The notes under the pieces were generated by a model. That model saw only the letters and a list, made by a program, of their open reading frames with translations, was not told the origin of the DNA and did no database searches. Made by a program: the position numbers and the translations under genes. Shown piece after piece: positions 6,366 to 12,437 of a stretch of DNA of 14,180 nucleotides. The DNA is from Nautiliaceae bacterium. GTDB taxonomy: Bacteria > Campylobacterota > Campylobacteria > Campylobacterales > Nautiliaceae. The DNA lies in assembly GCA_027035735.1 (NCBI GenBank), contig JALVUH010000003.1, forward strand, positions 1-14,180, in the 5' to 3' direction. Positions within the stretch are counted from its first letter, which is position 1. Each line of letters begins with the position of its first letter.

Positions 6366-7512
6366 ATTAAATAATGATATTGATTTAGCTAATTTAATGC
6401 ATAAATTAAATGTAGATAAACCAGGAATTGAAATAATGAAAAAAAAGCACTCAATTTATATTTTTTATATTAAAGATATTAGTTGTGGAGCTGCAAATAT
6501 ATTAAAGCAAGATGCTTTGAGTATTGGAGCAGAATTAGCAGTGCCTATAGGAGTTCCAAATTGTAAAAGAAAGATTTTTGATGCAATTTTATTGTGTAAT
6601 CAAAAACAGCTTGAAATTTTATCTAAAAAAGAATTATCTCAACCTTTTAAGTTAAAAGAACTTGCTAAGAAGCTAAAAGAATTTATAAATCTTCCTAAAT
6701 TTCCTTTAAAAATAATGGGTGTGATAAATGCAAATGATGATTCTTTTTTTGAGGGGAGTAGATTTAGCGGAATTGAAGCTATAAAACAGATTGAAAATAT
6801 GATTGAAAATGGTGCAAAAATCATTGATATTGGAGGAGTTTCAAGTAGGCCTGGAAGCGAGTATGTAGGAAGAGAAGAAGAGTTAAAAAGAGTAAAACCA
6901 ATAATTGATGAAATTTATCAAACAAAACTTTATGAAAAAGCTATTTTTAGTATTGATACTTTTGATGAAGTAGTATTAGAATATGCACTTGATAGAGGTT
7001 TTAAAATAGCAAACGATATTACAGGACTTGAGAGAGATGAGTATGCTAAAGTAGTGGCTAAATATGGAGCTAATGTAGTAATTATGCATAAAAAAGGAAC
7101 TCCAAAAGATATGCAAATTAATCCTTTTTATGAAAATGTAATTTTGGAAGTTGATGAGTTTTTTAGAAAAAGAATTGAAAAAGCAAAAAGTTTTGGAATT
7201 AGAGATATTATTTTAGATGTTGGAATAGGATTTGGTAAAAGATTACAAGATAATATTGCATTAATCAAACATCTAGAACACTTTTTACATTTTGGATATG
7301 AGTTGTTAGTGGGAGCTAGTAGAAAATCTATGATTGATATGATTATGAAAAAAGAGGGAATTTCAACAACTCCAGCTGAGAGACTTCCAGGAACTCTTGC
7401 TATTCATATAGAAAGTGTTAGAAATGGAGCAAGTATTATTAGATGTCATGATGTTAAAGAGCATTTTCAAGCTTTAAAAGTTTTTGAAGAAATTAGGAAA
7501 TTTGATGTTTAG
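6352..7512 (+). CDS. folP: Dihydropteroate synthase with N-terminal extension
   Basis: FolP joins 6-hydroxymethyl-dihydropterin pyrophosphate to p-aminobenzoate to form dihydropteroate, and is the sulfonamide target. The barrel covers about residues 118-386: IMGVINANDDSFFEGSRF (121-138), IIDIGGVSSRPGSE (157-170), FSIDTFD (199-205), ANDITGL (220-226), MHKKGTPKDMQ (245-255), DVGIGFGKRLQDN (289-301), LLVGASRKSMI (318-328) and IIRCHDVKE (362-370). Family positions that usually read NxTPDSF, LDPGIGF and RVHDV vary here to NANDDSF, LDVGIGF and RCHDV. About 115 extra N-terminal residues, with no motif I recognise, make it longer than the usual 270-280. Long FolP proteins are known from Helicobacter. 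The ATG has AAAGG 6 bases upstream. The stop overlaps the next gene by 8 bases. Confidence 0.93.
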   Translation: MQIYKLNNDIDLANLMHKLNVDKPGIEIMKKKHSIYIFYIKDISCGAANILKQDALSIGAELAVPIGVPNCKRKIFDAILLCNQKQLEILSKKELSQPFKLKELAKKLKEFINLPKFPLKIMGVINANDDSFFEGSRFSGIEAIKQIENMIENGAKIIDIGGVSSRPGSEYVGREEELKRVKPIIDEIYQTKLYEKAIFSIDTFDEVVLEYALDRGFKIANDITGLERDEYAKVVAKYGANVVIMHKKGTPKDMQINPFYENVILEVDEFFRKRIEKAKSFGIRDIILDVGIGFGKRLQDNIALIKHLEHFLHFGYELLVGASRKSMIDMIMKKEGISTTPAERLPGTLAIHIESVRNGASIIRCHDVKEHFQALKVFEEIRKFDV

Positions 7513-8146
7513 AAGACAAATTGAAGTTATAGGGGAAGTTAATCAAGAGAAATTATCTAAAAAAAGTATTTTAATTGTAGGGGCGGGAGGTCTTGGAAAT
7601 ATTATAGCTTCAACTCTTAGTTGTATTGGACTTAAGAGGATATATATAGTTGATTTTGATAGAATTGAAATCCATAATATTCATCGTCAGTTTCAATTTG
7701 ATAAAAAAGATATTGGCAAATTTAAATCAGAAGTATTGGCTAAGAAAGTTAGCAGATGTCAAGAGTTAGAATATTATGTTAATAAATTTGATAAAAAATT
7801 TGCTAATGAGTTTTTTAAAAAACATAAAATAGATTTAATTATGGATGCAACTGATAATTTTGAAGTAAGAATTGAGATTGATAAAATATCTAAGAAATTA
7901 AGCATTCCTTGGATTTATACTAGTGTAGAAGAGTGGAGAGCTCAAATAGGAATTTTTAAAACCACCTCTTTTGAAATATTTGCTACTAAAAATCACATTT
8001 CAAAAGGTCAACTCCCTCCTATGGTGAATTTAGCAGGGTCTTTTGCTTCATTGCTTTCTTTAAAAGTATTATTGTTTGATATTGATGAGAAATTTTTTTA
8101 TTTTGATTTTGAAAATGAATTTATATTTAAAGAATTTAGTTTTTAG
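7505..8146 (+). CDS. ThiF/MoeB/HesA-family adenylyltransferase-like protein
   Basis: This E1-like protein (213 residues from the chosen start) adenylates the C-terminus of a small sulfur-carrier or ubiquitin-like protein in related systems (ThiS, MoaD). The nucleotide-binding motif is VGAGGLGN (25-32). VDFDRIEIHNIHRQFQF (49-65) matches the DxD, N and RQ signature, and MDATDNFEVR (113-122) is the conserved DxTDN. LPPMVNLAGSFASLLSLKVLL matches the crossover region of MoeB. Cys occurs only at 40 and 85: the two CxxC zinc pairs and the usual catalytic Cys are missing. The ATG at 7505 has TTAGGAAA 7 bases upstream and overlaps folP by 8 bases. A TTG at 7484 would add seven residues without a better ribosome site. 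No partner carrier gene is in view, so the substrate is unknown. It may be a ThiF for thiamine or an orphan family member. Confidence 0.8.
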   Translation: MFRRQIEVIGEVNQEKLSKKSILIVGAGGLGNIIASTLSCIGLKRIYIVDFDRIEIHNIHRQFQFDKKDIGKFKSEVLAKKVSRCQELEYYVNKFDKKFANEFFKKHKIDLIMDATDNFEVRIEIDKISKKLSIPWIYTSVEEWRAQIGIFKTTSFEIFATKNHISKGQLPPMVNLAGSFASLLSLKVLLFDIDEKFFYFDFENEFIFKEFSF

Positions 8147-8160
8147 TCATCTAAATGTCA

Positions 8161-8166
8161 TATAAA
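8161..8166 (+). promoter_or_regulatory. Possible -10 box before the Cas6-like gene
   Basis: TATAAA lies 41 bases before the Cas6-like start, in the 55-base gap after the ThiF-like gene, where the otherwise overlapping run first breaks. If used, transcription would begin near 8173 and the A7-G8 tract would sit in the untranslated leader. A second AT-rich match (CATTAT at 8175-8180) would place the tract at the transcription start. Confidence 0.35.
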
Positions 8167-8183
8167 AAGACTATCATTATTCC

Positions 8184-8198
8184 AAAAAAAGGGGGGGG
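8184..8198 (+). repeat. A7-G8 homopolymer tract at the Cas6-like ribosome site
   Basis: Seven A (8184-8190) are followed by eight G (8191-8198), ending three bases before the ATG at 8202. It is the longest G run noticed in this AT-rich window and sits where the Shine-Dalgarno should be. Poly-G tracts of about this length are slippage-prone switches in Campylobacter and Helicobacter. Here a length change would move or reshape the ribosome site rather than shift the reading frame. Confidence 0.75.
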
Positions 8199-8201
8199 AT
8201 A

Positions 8202-8867
8202 ATGTTACAATTTGTGGAATTGAATGTATTTGTTACTTTAAAAAAAAATCTTCATTTTCAACATGCTCCTGAACTAATTTCTAAAATGTTAAAAAAAGCT
8301 GGAGAAATTCAAGAAGAAAAATTTGTATTTTCAAATTTAGGTAAAGCAGATGATAATGGATATTTTTTAGATAAAGGTAATTTTAAATTAAGAAGTTTAG
8401 ATGATGTTTTAATTGAGGATTTTGTAAAAGGTTTGCAAAATTATGAAGATGAGTTTTTTAAGGTTGATTATATAATAGAAACTACTAGCCAATTTAAAAA
8501 GATAAATTCAGTTTATACATTGAATCCTGTATTTCTAAAAATGGAAAATGATCTTTTTTGGACATTTCGTTATTCTGGAGATATTAATGAATATATAAGA
8601 TTAATTCAAGAAGATTTGATTGATAAATTTGAATTATATTTTGAAGAAAAAATAAAATTAAAAGAACCATTTATTAAATTTATAAATTTTAAAAATGAAA
8701 AGCCTTTTACTTATATTAAAGATGGAAAAAAATGTTTTGGATATAAAATATATTTTGAACCAAAAGATGATGATATTTCTCAAATTTTATCTTTTATTTC
8801 AATTTCAAATGGTCTAGGACATTTAAATGAAGAAGTAGGAGGAGGATTTAGTAATATTTTAAGATAA
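8202..8867 (+). CDS. cas6: Cas6-like CRISPR RNA endoribonuclease (RAMP protein), stand-alone
   Basis: The 221-residue protein resembles Cas6, the RAMP-fold nuclease that cuts precursor CRISPR RNA at the repeat stem base. Seen features, in Cas6 order, are an N-terminal strand and helix (LNVFVTL...HAPELISKMLKKA), FVFSNLGKADDNGY then GNFKLRSLDD resembling the FTFS and rendering strands, YTLNPVFLK (about 105-113) like the LSPVxV strand, NEYIRLIQEDLIDKFELYF like the NLxxKYE helix, and a C-terminal glycine-rich loop, NGLGHLNEEVGGGF, matching GxGxxxxxGFG. His is present at 18, 21 and 206, but no His is obvious after the first helix where the Pyrococcus catalytic residue lies, so activity is uncertain. 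No other cas gene or array is in view. An A7-G8 tract is its ribosome region, and an A9 run (8240-8248) lies at codons 13-16. Its last 20 bases overlap pdxJ. The assignment is by eye; a different RAMP-fold role is possible. Confidence 0.65.
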   Translation: MLQFVELNVFVTLKKNLHFQHAPELISKMLKKAGEIQEEKFVFSNLGKADDNGYFLDKGNFKLRSLDDVLIEDFVKGLQNYEDEFFKVDYIIETTSQFKKINSVYTLNPVFLKMENDLFWTFRYSGDINEYIRLIQEDLIDKFELYFEEKIKLKEPFIKFINFKNEKPFTYIKDGKKCFGYKIYFEPKDDDISQILSFISISNGLGHLNEEVGGGFSNILR

Positions 8868-9633
8868 TTTCTTTCATTCTTTTTACTGCATCTTTTAAGC
8901 CTAAAAATACAGCATTTGCTATTATACTATGGCCTATATTTAATTCTGTAATTTCTTTTATTTTTAAAATTTCTATTACATTTTGGTAATTTAGTCCATG
9001 TCCAGCTGCTACTTCAAGTTCTAAATCAACTCCTAACATTGCTGCATCTTTTATTAAATTTAATTCAATCTCTAATTCTTTTTTTAAAGTTTTTCTATCT
9101 AAATTTTCATAAATTTTAAAAGGAGTATAATTTATATTTGTATTTAATGCCAAAAATATATTTGCGTATTTTCCTGTATGAAGTTCTATCATATCGGCAT
9201 TTATTTCTTTTGAGGCTTTAATTTGTTCAAAATCAGGATCAATGAAAAGAGAAACTTCAATATCATTTGATTTTAATTTTTCTATTGTTTTTTTTATTTT
9301 TTCTTTATTGTTTATTACATCAAGTCCACCTTCTGTAGTGACTTCTTCTCTTTTTTCTGGAACTAATGTAGCACGGTGAGGCTTAAGTTTTGAAATTATT
9401 TCTATTATTTCTTCATTTATACTACATTCCATATTTACAGGTAAAAAACTACTTTCAATAATTCTTTTTGCATCAAAATCTGTTATATGTCTTCTATCTT
9501 CTCTAAGATGTATTGTAACTTGTTCAGCTCCAGCCTCTTTTAAAATATTTATTGCCATTAAAGGATCTGGTTCGTTTATTTTTCTAGCATTTCTAAGAGT
9601 AGCGATATGATCAATATTAACTCCAAGTTTCAT
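8848..9633 (-). CDS. pdxJ: Pyridoxine 5'-phosphate synthase
   Basis: PdxJ condenses 1-deoxyxylulose 5-phosphate with 3-amino-2-oxopropyl phosphate to make pyridoxine 5'-phosphate in the DXP-dependent vitamin B6 route. The 261-residue barrel starts with the hallmark LGVNIDHIATLRNAR (3-17), carries VTIHLREDRRHI with H42 and R44, then NMECSI with the conserved Glu, and ends with VAAGHGLNYQN and ELNIGHSIIANAVFLGL, the phosphate loop. The length is normal. The ATG has AAAAAAAGG 7 bases upstream on the minus strand. pdxA, often its neighbour in Campylobacter, is not here. The gene is divergent from rpiB over 45 bases with overlapping -10 boxes, and its 3' end overlaps the Cas6-like gene by 20 bases, tail to tail. 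Confidence 0.96.
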   Translation of the reverse strand: MKLGVNIDHIATLRNARKINEPDPLMAINILKEAGAEQVTIHLREDRRHITDFDAKRIIESSFLPVNMECSINEEIIEIISKLKPHRATLVPEKREEVTTEGGLDVINNKEKIKKTIEKLKSNDIEVSLFIDPDFEQIKASKEINADMIELHTGKYANIFLALNTNINYTPFKIYENLDRKTLKKELEIELNLIKDAAMLGVDLELEVAAGHGLNYQNVIEILKIKEITELNIGHSIIANAVFLGLKDAVKRMKEIILKYY

Positions 9634-9650
9634 TAATTTGCCTTTTTTTG

Positions 9651-9656
9651 TATAAT
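9651..9656 (+). promoter_or_regulatory. -10 box for rpiB
   Basis: TATAAT lies 22 bases before the rpiB ATG in the 45-base divergent spacer. Transcription would start near 9663, leaving a leader of about 16 bases holding the AAAAAAAGGG ribosome site. Confidence 0.6.
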
Positions 9657-9660
9657 TGTA
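9655..9660 (-). promoter_or_regulatory. -10 box for pdxJ
   Basis: On the minus strand TACAAT lies about 21 bases before the pdxJ ATG and overlaps the rpiB -10 box by two bases. The two promoters would therefore share the same melted region and probably compete for polymerase. Confidence 0.45.
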
Positions 9661-9678
9661 TTAAAAAAAGGGATAAAA

Positions 9679-10110
9679 ATGAAATATTTTATTGGAACTG
9701 ATCATGCAGGTTTTGAAGTAAAATCTTTTGTGATTGAGTATTTGGAAAAAAAAGGAATAGAAGTAGAAGATTTGGGAACTTATTCAACAGAGAGTGTAGA
9801 TTATCCAGATTTTGCACATAAAGTAGCAAAAGCGGTGCTTGAGAATGAAGGAAGTAAGGGAATTTTAATTTGTGGTACTGGTATTGGTATGAGTTTGGCT
9901 GCAAATAAACACAAAGGTATAAGAGCAGCACTTTGTCATGATTATTATACGGCTGAAATGGCAAGACGTCATAATGATGCAAATATTTTGTGTTTTGGAG
10001 CAAGAGTTGTAGGAAAAGGAGAAATTGAATCTATTCTTGAAGCCTGGCTTACTCATGAATTTGAAGGAGGAAGGCATTTAAGAAGGGTAGAAAAAATTGA
10101 TAATTTTTAA
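9679..10110 (+). CDS. rpiB: Ribose 5-phosphate isomerase B
   Basis: RpiB interconverts ribose 5-phosphate and ribulose 5-phosphate in the pentose phosphate pathway. The 143-residue RpiB/LacAB fold is complete: GTDHAGFEVK (6-15) with D8 and H9, YPDFAHKVA (42-50), the active-site loop ILICGTGIGMSLAANK with C65 and T67, and the catalytic His in MARRHNDANIL (H98). The length fits the family. The ATG has AAAAAAAGGG upstream and follows the TATAAT box closely. The stop region overlaps the start of a small coiled-coil gene by 14 bases, so both are probably made from one message. Confidence 0.96.
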   Translation: MKYFIGTDHAGFEVKSFVIEYLEKKGIEVEDLGTYSTESVDYPDFAHKVAKAVLENEGSKGILICGTGIGMSLAANKHKGIRAALCHDYYTAEMARRHNDANILCFGARVVGKGEIESILEAWLTHEFEGGRHLRRVEKIDNF

Positions 10111-10432
10111 TTGGATTTTTTTAACTAGTGTTATTATTATCATTTTAATTTTAATTTTTAAGATGTTTTATTATAAACATCTTTATGAAAAAACATATGA
10201 AGAGAGAAGACAATTAAAAAATGCATTAAATGATGCAGAAATTCTTATAAAGAAATATCAAATTCAGCTTCAAAGAGCTTTAGGAAATTTAGAATTACTA
10301 GATGATGAAATAAGTAAACTTAAAAATGATTTAAAAGCAGTAAAAAATAGAAATTCTCAGTTAAGAGTTGAAAATGATCAATTAAAAAGAAGAATAAGAG
10401 AGCTTGAAAATAAAATTGAAGCTCTACTTTGA
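10097..10432 (+). CDS. Membrane-anchored coiled-coil protein, function unknown
   Basis: I do not recognise this 111-residue protein. One hydrophobic segment (about residues 2-23, WIFLTSVIIIILILIF at its core) is followed by a long, highly charged helix (about 30-111) with heptad-like leucines and many Lys, Glu, Arg and Asn residues, which should form a parallel coiled coil. With few positive charges before the membrane segment, orientation is uncertain; a short outside end and a cytoplasmic coil seems most likely. The start is a TTG inside the rpiB end, with AAGGG 9 bases upstream, and it overlaps rpiB by 14 bases. The shape recalls small division or polarity proteins (FtsB/FtsL/ZapB-like), but that is only a resemblance. 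Its tail overlaps the converging mogA stop by 9 bases. Confidence 0.65.
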   Translation: MIIFNWIFLTSVIIIILILIFKMFYYKHLYEKTYEERRQLKNALNDAEILIKKYQIQLQRALGNLELLDDEISKLKNDLKAVKNRNSQLRVENDQLKRRIRELENKIEALL

Positions 10433-10942
10433 TTTTTTCTTTGGTCTAAAAGCAGTTGGACTTTCTATGTAATCTCCTCCAATCAAATCAATTGCATAAG
10501 GAATTGCAGCCCATACAGCTTCTAAATTTTCTTTTATAGCTTTTGGAGAACCTGGTAGATTTAAAATAAAACTATTTTTAACTACACCTGCTGTTCCTCT
10601 GGCGAGAATTGAAGTTGGGACATATTTAAGTGAGTGCATTCTCATAAGCTCACCAAATCCTGGAAGTTCTTTTTCAATAACTTCTCTTGTAGCTTCAGGA
10701 GTTACATCTCTAGGAGCTGGACCAGTTCCTCCTGTTGTTAAGATTAAAGAGCATTTTTCTTTTACAAGTTCATTTAAGGTATCTACTATTTTTTGATAAT
10801 CATCAGGGATTAATTTGTAAATTATTTCAAAGTCATTTGTAATATTTTCTTTTAGAAATTTTTCAATTTCCCTTCCACTTTTATCTTCATAAATACCGGC
10901 ACTTGCTCTATCACTCATTGTAACAATACCAATTTTAAGCAT
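10424..10942 (-). CDS. mogA: Molybdopterin adenylyltransferase MogA
   Basis: MogA adenylates molybdopterin to prepare it for molybdate insertion. The 172 residues show IGIVTMSDRAS (4-14), LILTTGGTGPAPRDVTPEAT (67-84 core, with GGTG at 71-74 and D79), and LNLPGSPKAIKENL (127-140), all hallmarks of the MogA/MoaB fold. The stretch GVVKNSFILNLPGSPKA and a length near 170-180 favour MogA over MoaB. The ATG has AAAGG 6 bases upstream. It is downstream of the malic enzyme gene with a 39-base gap on the same strand, so read-through from that promoter is possible. The gene implies molybdenum or tungsten enzymes, such as formate dehydrogenase or nitrate reductase, elsewhere in the genome. Confidence 0.92.
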   Translation of the reverse strand: MLKIGIVTMSDRASAGIYEDKSGREIEKFLKENITNDFEIIYKLIPDDYQKIVDTLNELVKEKCSLILTTGGTGPAPRDVTPEATREVIEKELPGFGELMRMHSLKYVPTSILARGTAGVVKNSFILNLPGSPKAIKENLEAVWAAIPYAIDLIGGDYIESPTAFRPKKKSK

Positions 10943-10981
10943 TTTTTACCTTTGTAGTAAAGTAAGAAGAGAAAAGAAGAA

Positions 10982-12295
10982 TTATTCAGCGTCGTAATCA
11001 ATTCCTTCTTTTTCTTTTAACATTTTAATTAAATGTTGTCTATAACCTTCAACCCATTTATCAACATCATCTACTTTTATTCTTGCAACACCACTTTCAA
11101 TCGCTGCTCTTGCTACTGCTGCTGATTCATCTACAAATACTCTTCTATCAAATGGTTTTGGTAAGATATAATCTTTTCCAAATTTAAAATCAACTCCACC
11201 ATATGCTTCTTTTACATATTTTGGAACAGGTTTTTTAGCTAAATCTGCTAGTGCATGACAAGCTGCTATTTTCATTTCCATATTTACAGCTTTTGCATGA
11301 GTATCAAGCGCACCTCTAAAGATGAATGGGAATCCAAGTACATTATTTACTTGATTTGGATAATCACTTCTTCCTGTTCCTATGTATAAATCAGGTCTTA
11401 CTTCAAGAGCAAGTTCTGGTTTGATTTCTGGGTCTGGATTTGCCATTACAAGAAGCAATGCATTTGGATTTAGTGTTTTTACCATATCTTGAGTAATACA
11501 ATTTGCAACTGAGTTTCCAACTACTACATCAGCACCTTTTAGAGCATCAGCTAAAGTTTCAATATCCTCATCAACTGCCCAAGGTTCTTTATATTTATTT
11601 AAATCAGTTCTTTTTTTAGTTATTGCACCTTTTGAATCAGTAATAACCATATTTTTAATTCCAAGAGCTTTATACATTTCAGCAGCTGCAAGTCCTGCTG
11701 CACCTGCACCAATAATTACAACTCTAATTTCATCAAGTTTTTTACCTTCAAGTTCTGCCCAGTTTAGAATTGCTGCAGCTGAGATAATTGCAGTTCCGTG
11801 TTGGTCATCATGAAATACAGGTATATCACATCTAGCTTGTGCATTTTTTTCAATGTCAAAGCATTTTGGAGCTTTAATATCTTCAAGGTTAATTCCACCA
11901 AATGTAGGAGAGATTGCTTCTACAATTTCAACAATTTTATCAGGGTCTCTTTCTTTTAGTTCAATATCATAAGCATCAATAAATGCAAATTTTTTAAATA
12001 GAACAGATTTTCCTTCCATAACTGGTTTACCAGCAACAGGTTTTAGGGTTCCGAGTCCAAGAACTGCAGTTGAATCAGAAACTACTGCTACAAGATTAGC
12101 TTTATTTGTATAAGTATAAGCTAAACTTTCATCTTTATCTATTTCAAGACAAGGAATTGCAACTCCAGGTGAATATGCAATTGATAAATCTTTTGAATCT
12201 CTTACAGGTTTTGTAACTTGAATAGCAATTTTACCAGGGACTGGTTTTGCGTGATATTCAAGTGCTTCTTCTTTTGTAAATGTAGGTTTTGACAT
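10982..12295 (-). CDS. Malic enzyme (malate dehydrogenase, oxaloacetate-decarboxylating), short form
   Basis: The enzyme converts malate to pyruvate and CO2 with reduction of NAD(P), linking the TCA cycle to pyruvate supply. The 437 residues match the short bacterial malic enzymes that lack the phosphotransacetylase-like tail of E. coli MaeB. Visible motifs are AYSPGVAIPCLEI (40-52) with Y41, VMEGKSVLFKKFA (92-104) with K96, INLEDIKAP (135-143) and FHDDQHGTAI (161-170) for metal binding, then the Rossmann loop VVIIGAGAAGLAA (192-204) and, later, MANPDPEI. An Asp ending the second Rossmann strand (VITDSKG) could favour NAD over NADP, but this rule is loose. The ATG has AAGGAGA 5 bases upstream and a good promoter. 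C. jejuni has one comparable gene for malate oxidoreductase. Confidence 0.94.
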   Translation of the reverse strand: MSKPTFTKEEALEYHAKPVPGKIAIQVTKPVRDSKDLSIAYSPGVAIPCLEIDKDESLAYTYTNKANLVAVVSDSTAVLGLGTLKPVAGKPVMEGKSVLFKKFAFIDAYDIELKERDPDKIVEIVEAISPTFGGINLEDIKAPKCFDIEKNAQARCDIPVFHDDQHGTAIISAAAILNWAELEGKKLDEIRVVIIGAGAAGLAAAEMYKALGIKNMVITDSKGAITKKRTDLNKYKEPWAVDEDIETLADALKGADVVVGNSVANCITQDMVKTLNPNALLLVMANPDPEIKPELALEVRPDLYIGTGRSDYPNQVNNVLGFPFIFRGALDTHAKAVNMEMKIAACHALADLAKKPVPKYVKEAYGGVDFKFGKDYILPKPFDRRVFVDESAAVARAAIESGVARIKVDDVDKWVEGYRQHLIKMLKEKEGIDYDAE

Positions 12296-12320
12296 ATTGT
12301 CTCCTTATAGTTTTTTGTTT

Positions 12321-12326
12321 ATTATA
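12321..12326 (-). promoter_or_regulatory. -10 box for the malic enzyme gene
   Basis: On the minus strand a perfect TATAAT lies 25 bases before the malic enzyme ATG. TTGTAA at 12345-12350 fits a -35 element with an 18-base spacer. A start near 12314 would give a leader of about 20 bases containing AAGGAGA. Confidence 0.6.
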
Positions 12327-12330
12327 TTCA

Positions 12331-12346
12331 AAAGTTACGATACTTT
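12331..12346. promoter_or_regulatory. Imperfect palindrome inside the malic enzyme promoter
   Basis: AAAGTTACGATACTTT has five-base arms (AAAGT/ACTTT) around a six-base centre and lies between the -10 and -35 elements, where a bound repressor would block polymerase. It could be an operator, but arms this short can occur by chance in AT-rich DNA. Confidence 0.3.
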
Positions 12347-12377
12347 ACAATAAAGTTATTTATTTTAATAAAAAATG

Positions 12378-12390
12378 TTACAAATTGTAA
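12378..12390. promoter_or_regulatory. Perfect palindrome TTACAA-A-TTGTAA between divergent genes
   Basis: Six-base arms around a single A make an exact inverted repeat, lying about 52 bases upstream of the malic enzyme -10 and 23 bases upstream of the tatD -10. It is a candidate activator or repressor site for either gene. No known operator from this phylum matches it to my knowledge. Confidence 0.35.
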
Positions 12391-12412
12391 AAATGTAATT
12401 TTTATTTTTTGG

Positions 12413-12418
12413 TACAAT
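12413..12418 (+). promoter_or_regulatory. -10 box for tatD-mltD
   Basis: TACAAT lies 20 bases before the tatD GTG start, preceded by a T-rich run. Transcription would begin about seven bases downstream, giving a very short leader with the AAAAAAGG ribosome site at 12424-12431. No -35 match is seen. Confidence 0.5.
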
Positions 12419-12437
12419 TCCATAAAAAAGGCTTAAA

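Noticed and set aside
7484..7504. Upstream TTG at 7484 as the start of the ThiF-like gene
   Set aside because: The ATG at 7505 has AGGAAA at good spacing and matches the usual N-terminus near the RQ helix.
8147..8201. CRISPR repeat or array remnant next to the Cas6-like gene
   Set aside because: The 55-base spacer has no repeated unit, and no direct repeats with regular spacers were seen on either side.
9689..10003. Antisense open frame of about 104 codons opposite rpiB
   Set aside because: The product is rich in Leu, Tyr, Gln and Asn, as expected from the reverse of AT-rich coding DNA. It has no ribosome site and lies fully inside a certain gene.
10943..10981. Terminator or promoter between the malic enzyme gene and mogA
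   Set aside because: The 39-base gap has no stem-loop and no convincing -10 box, so co-transcription is the simpler reading.
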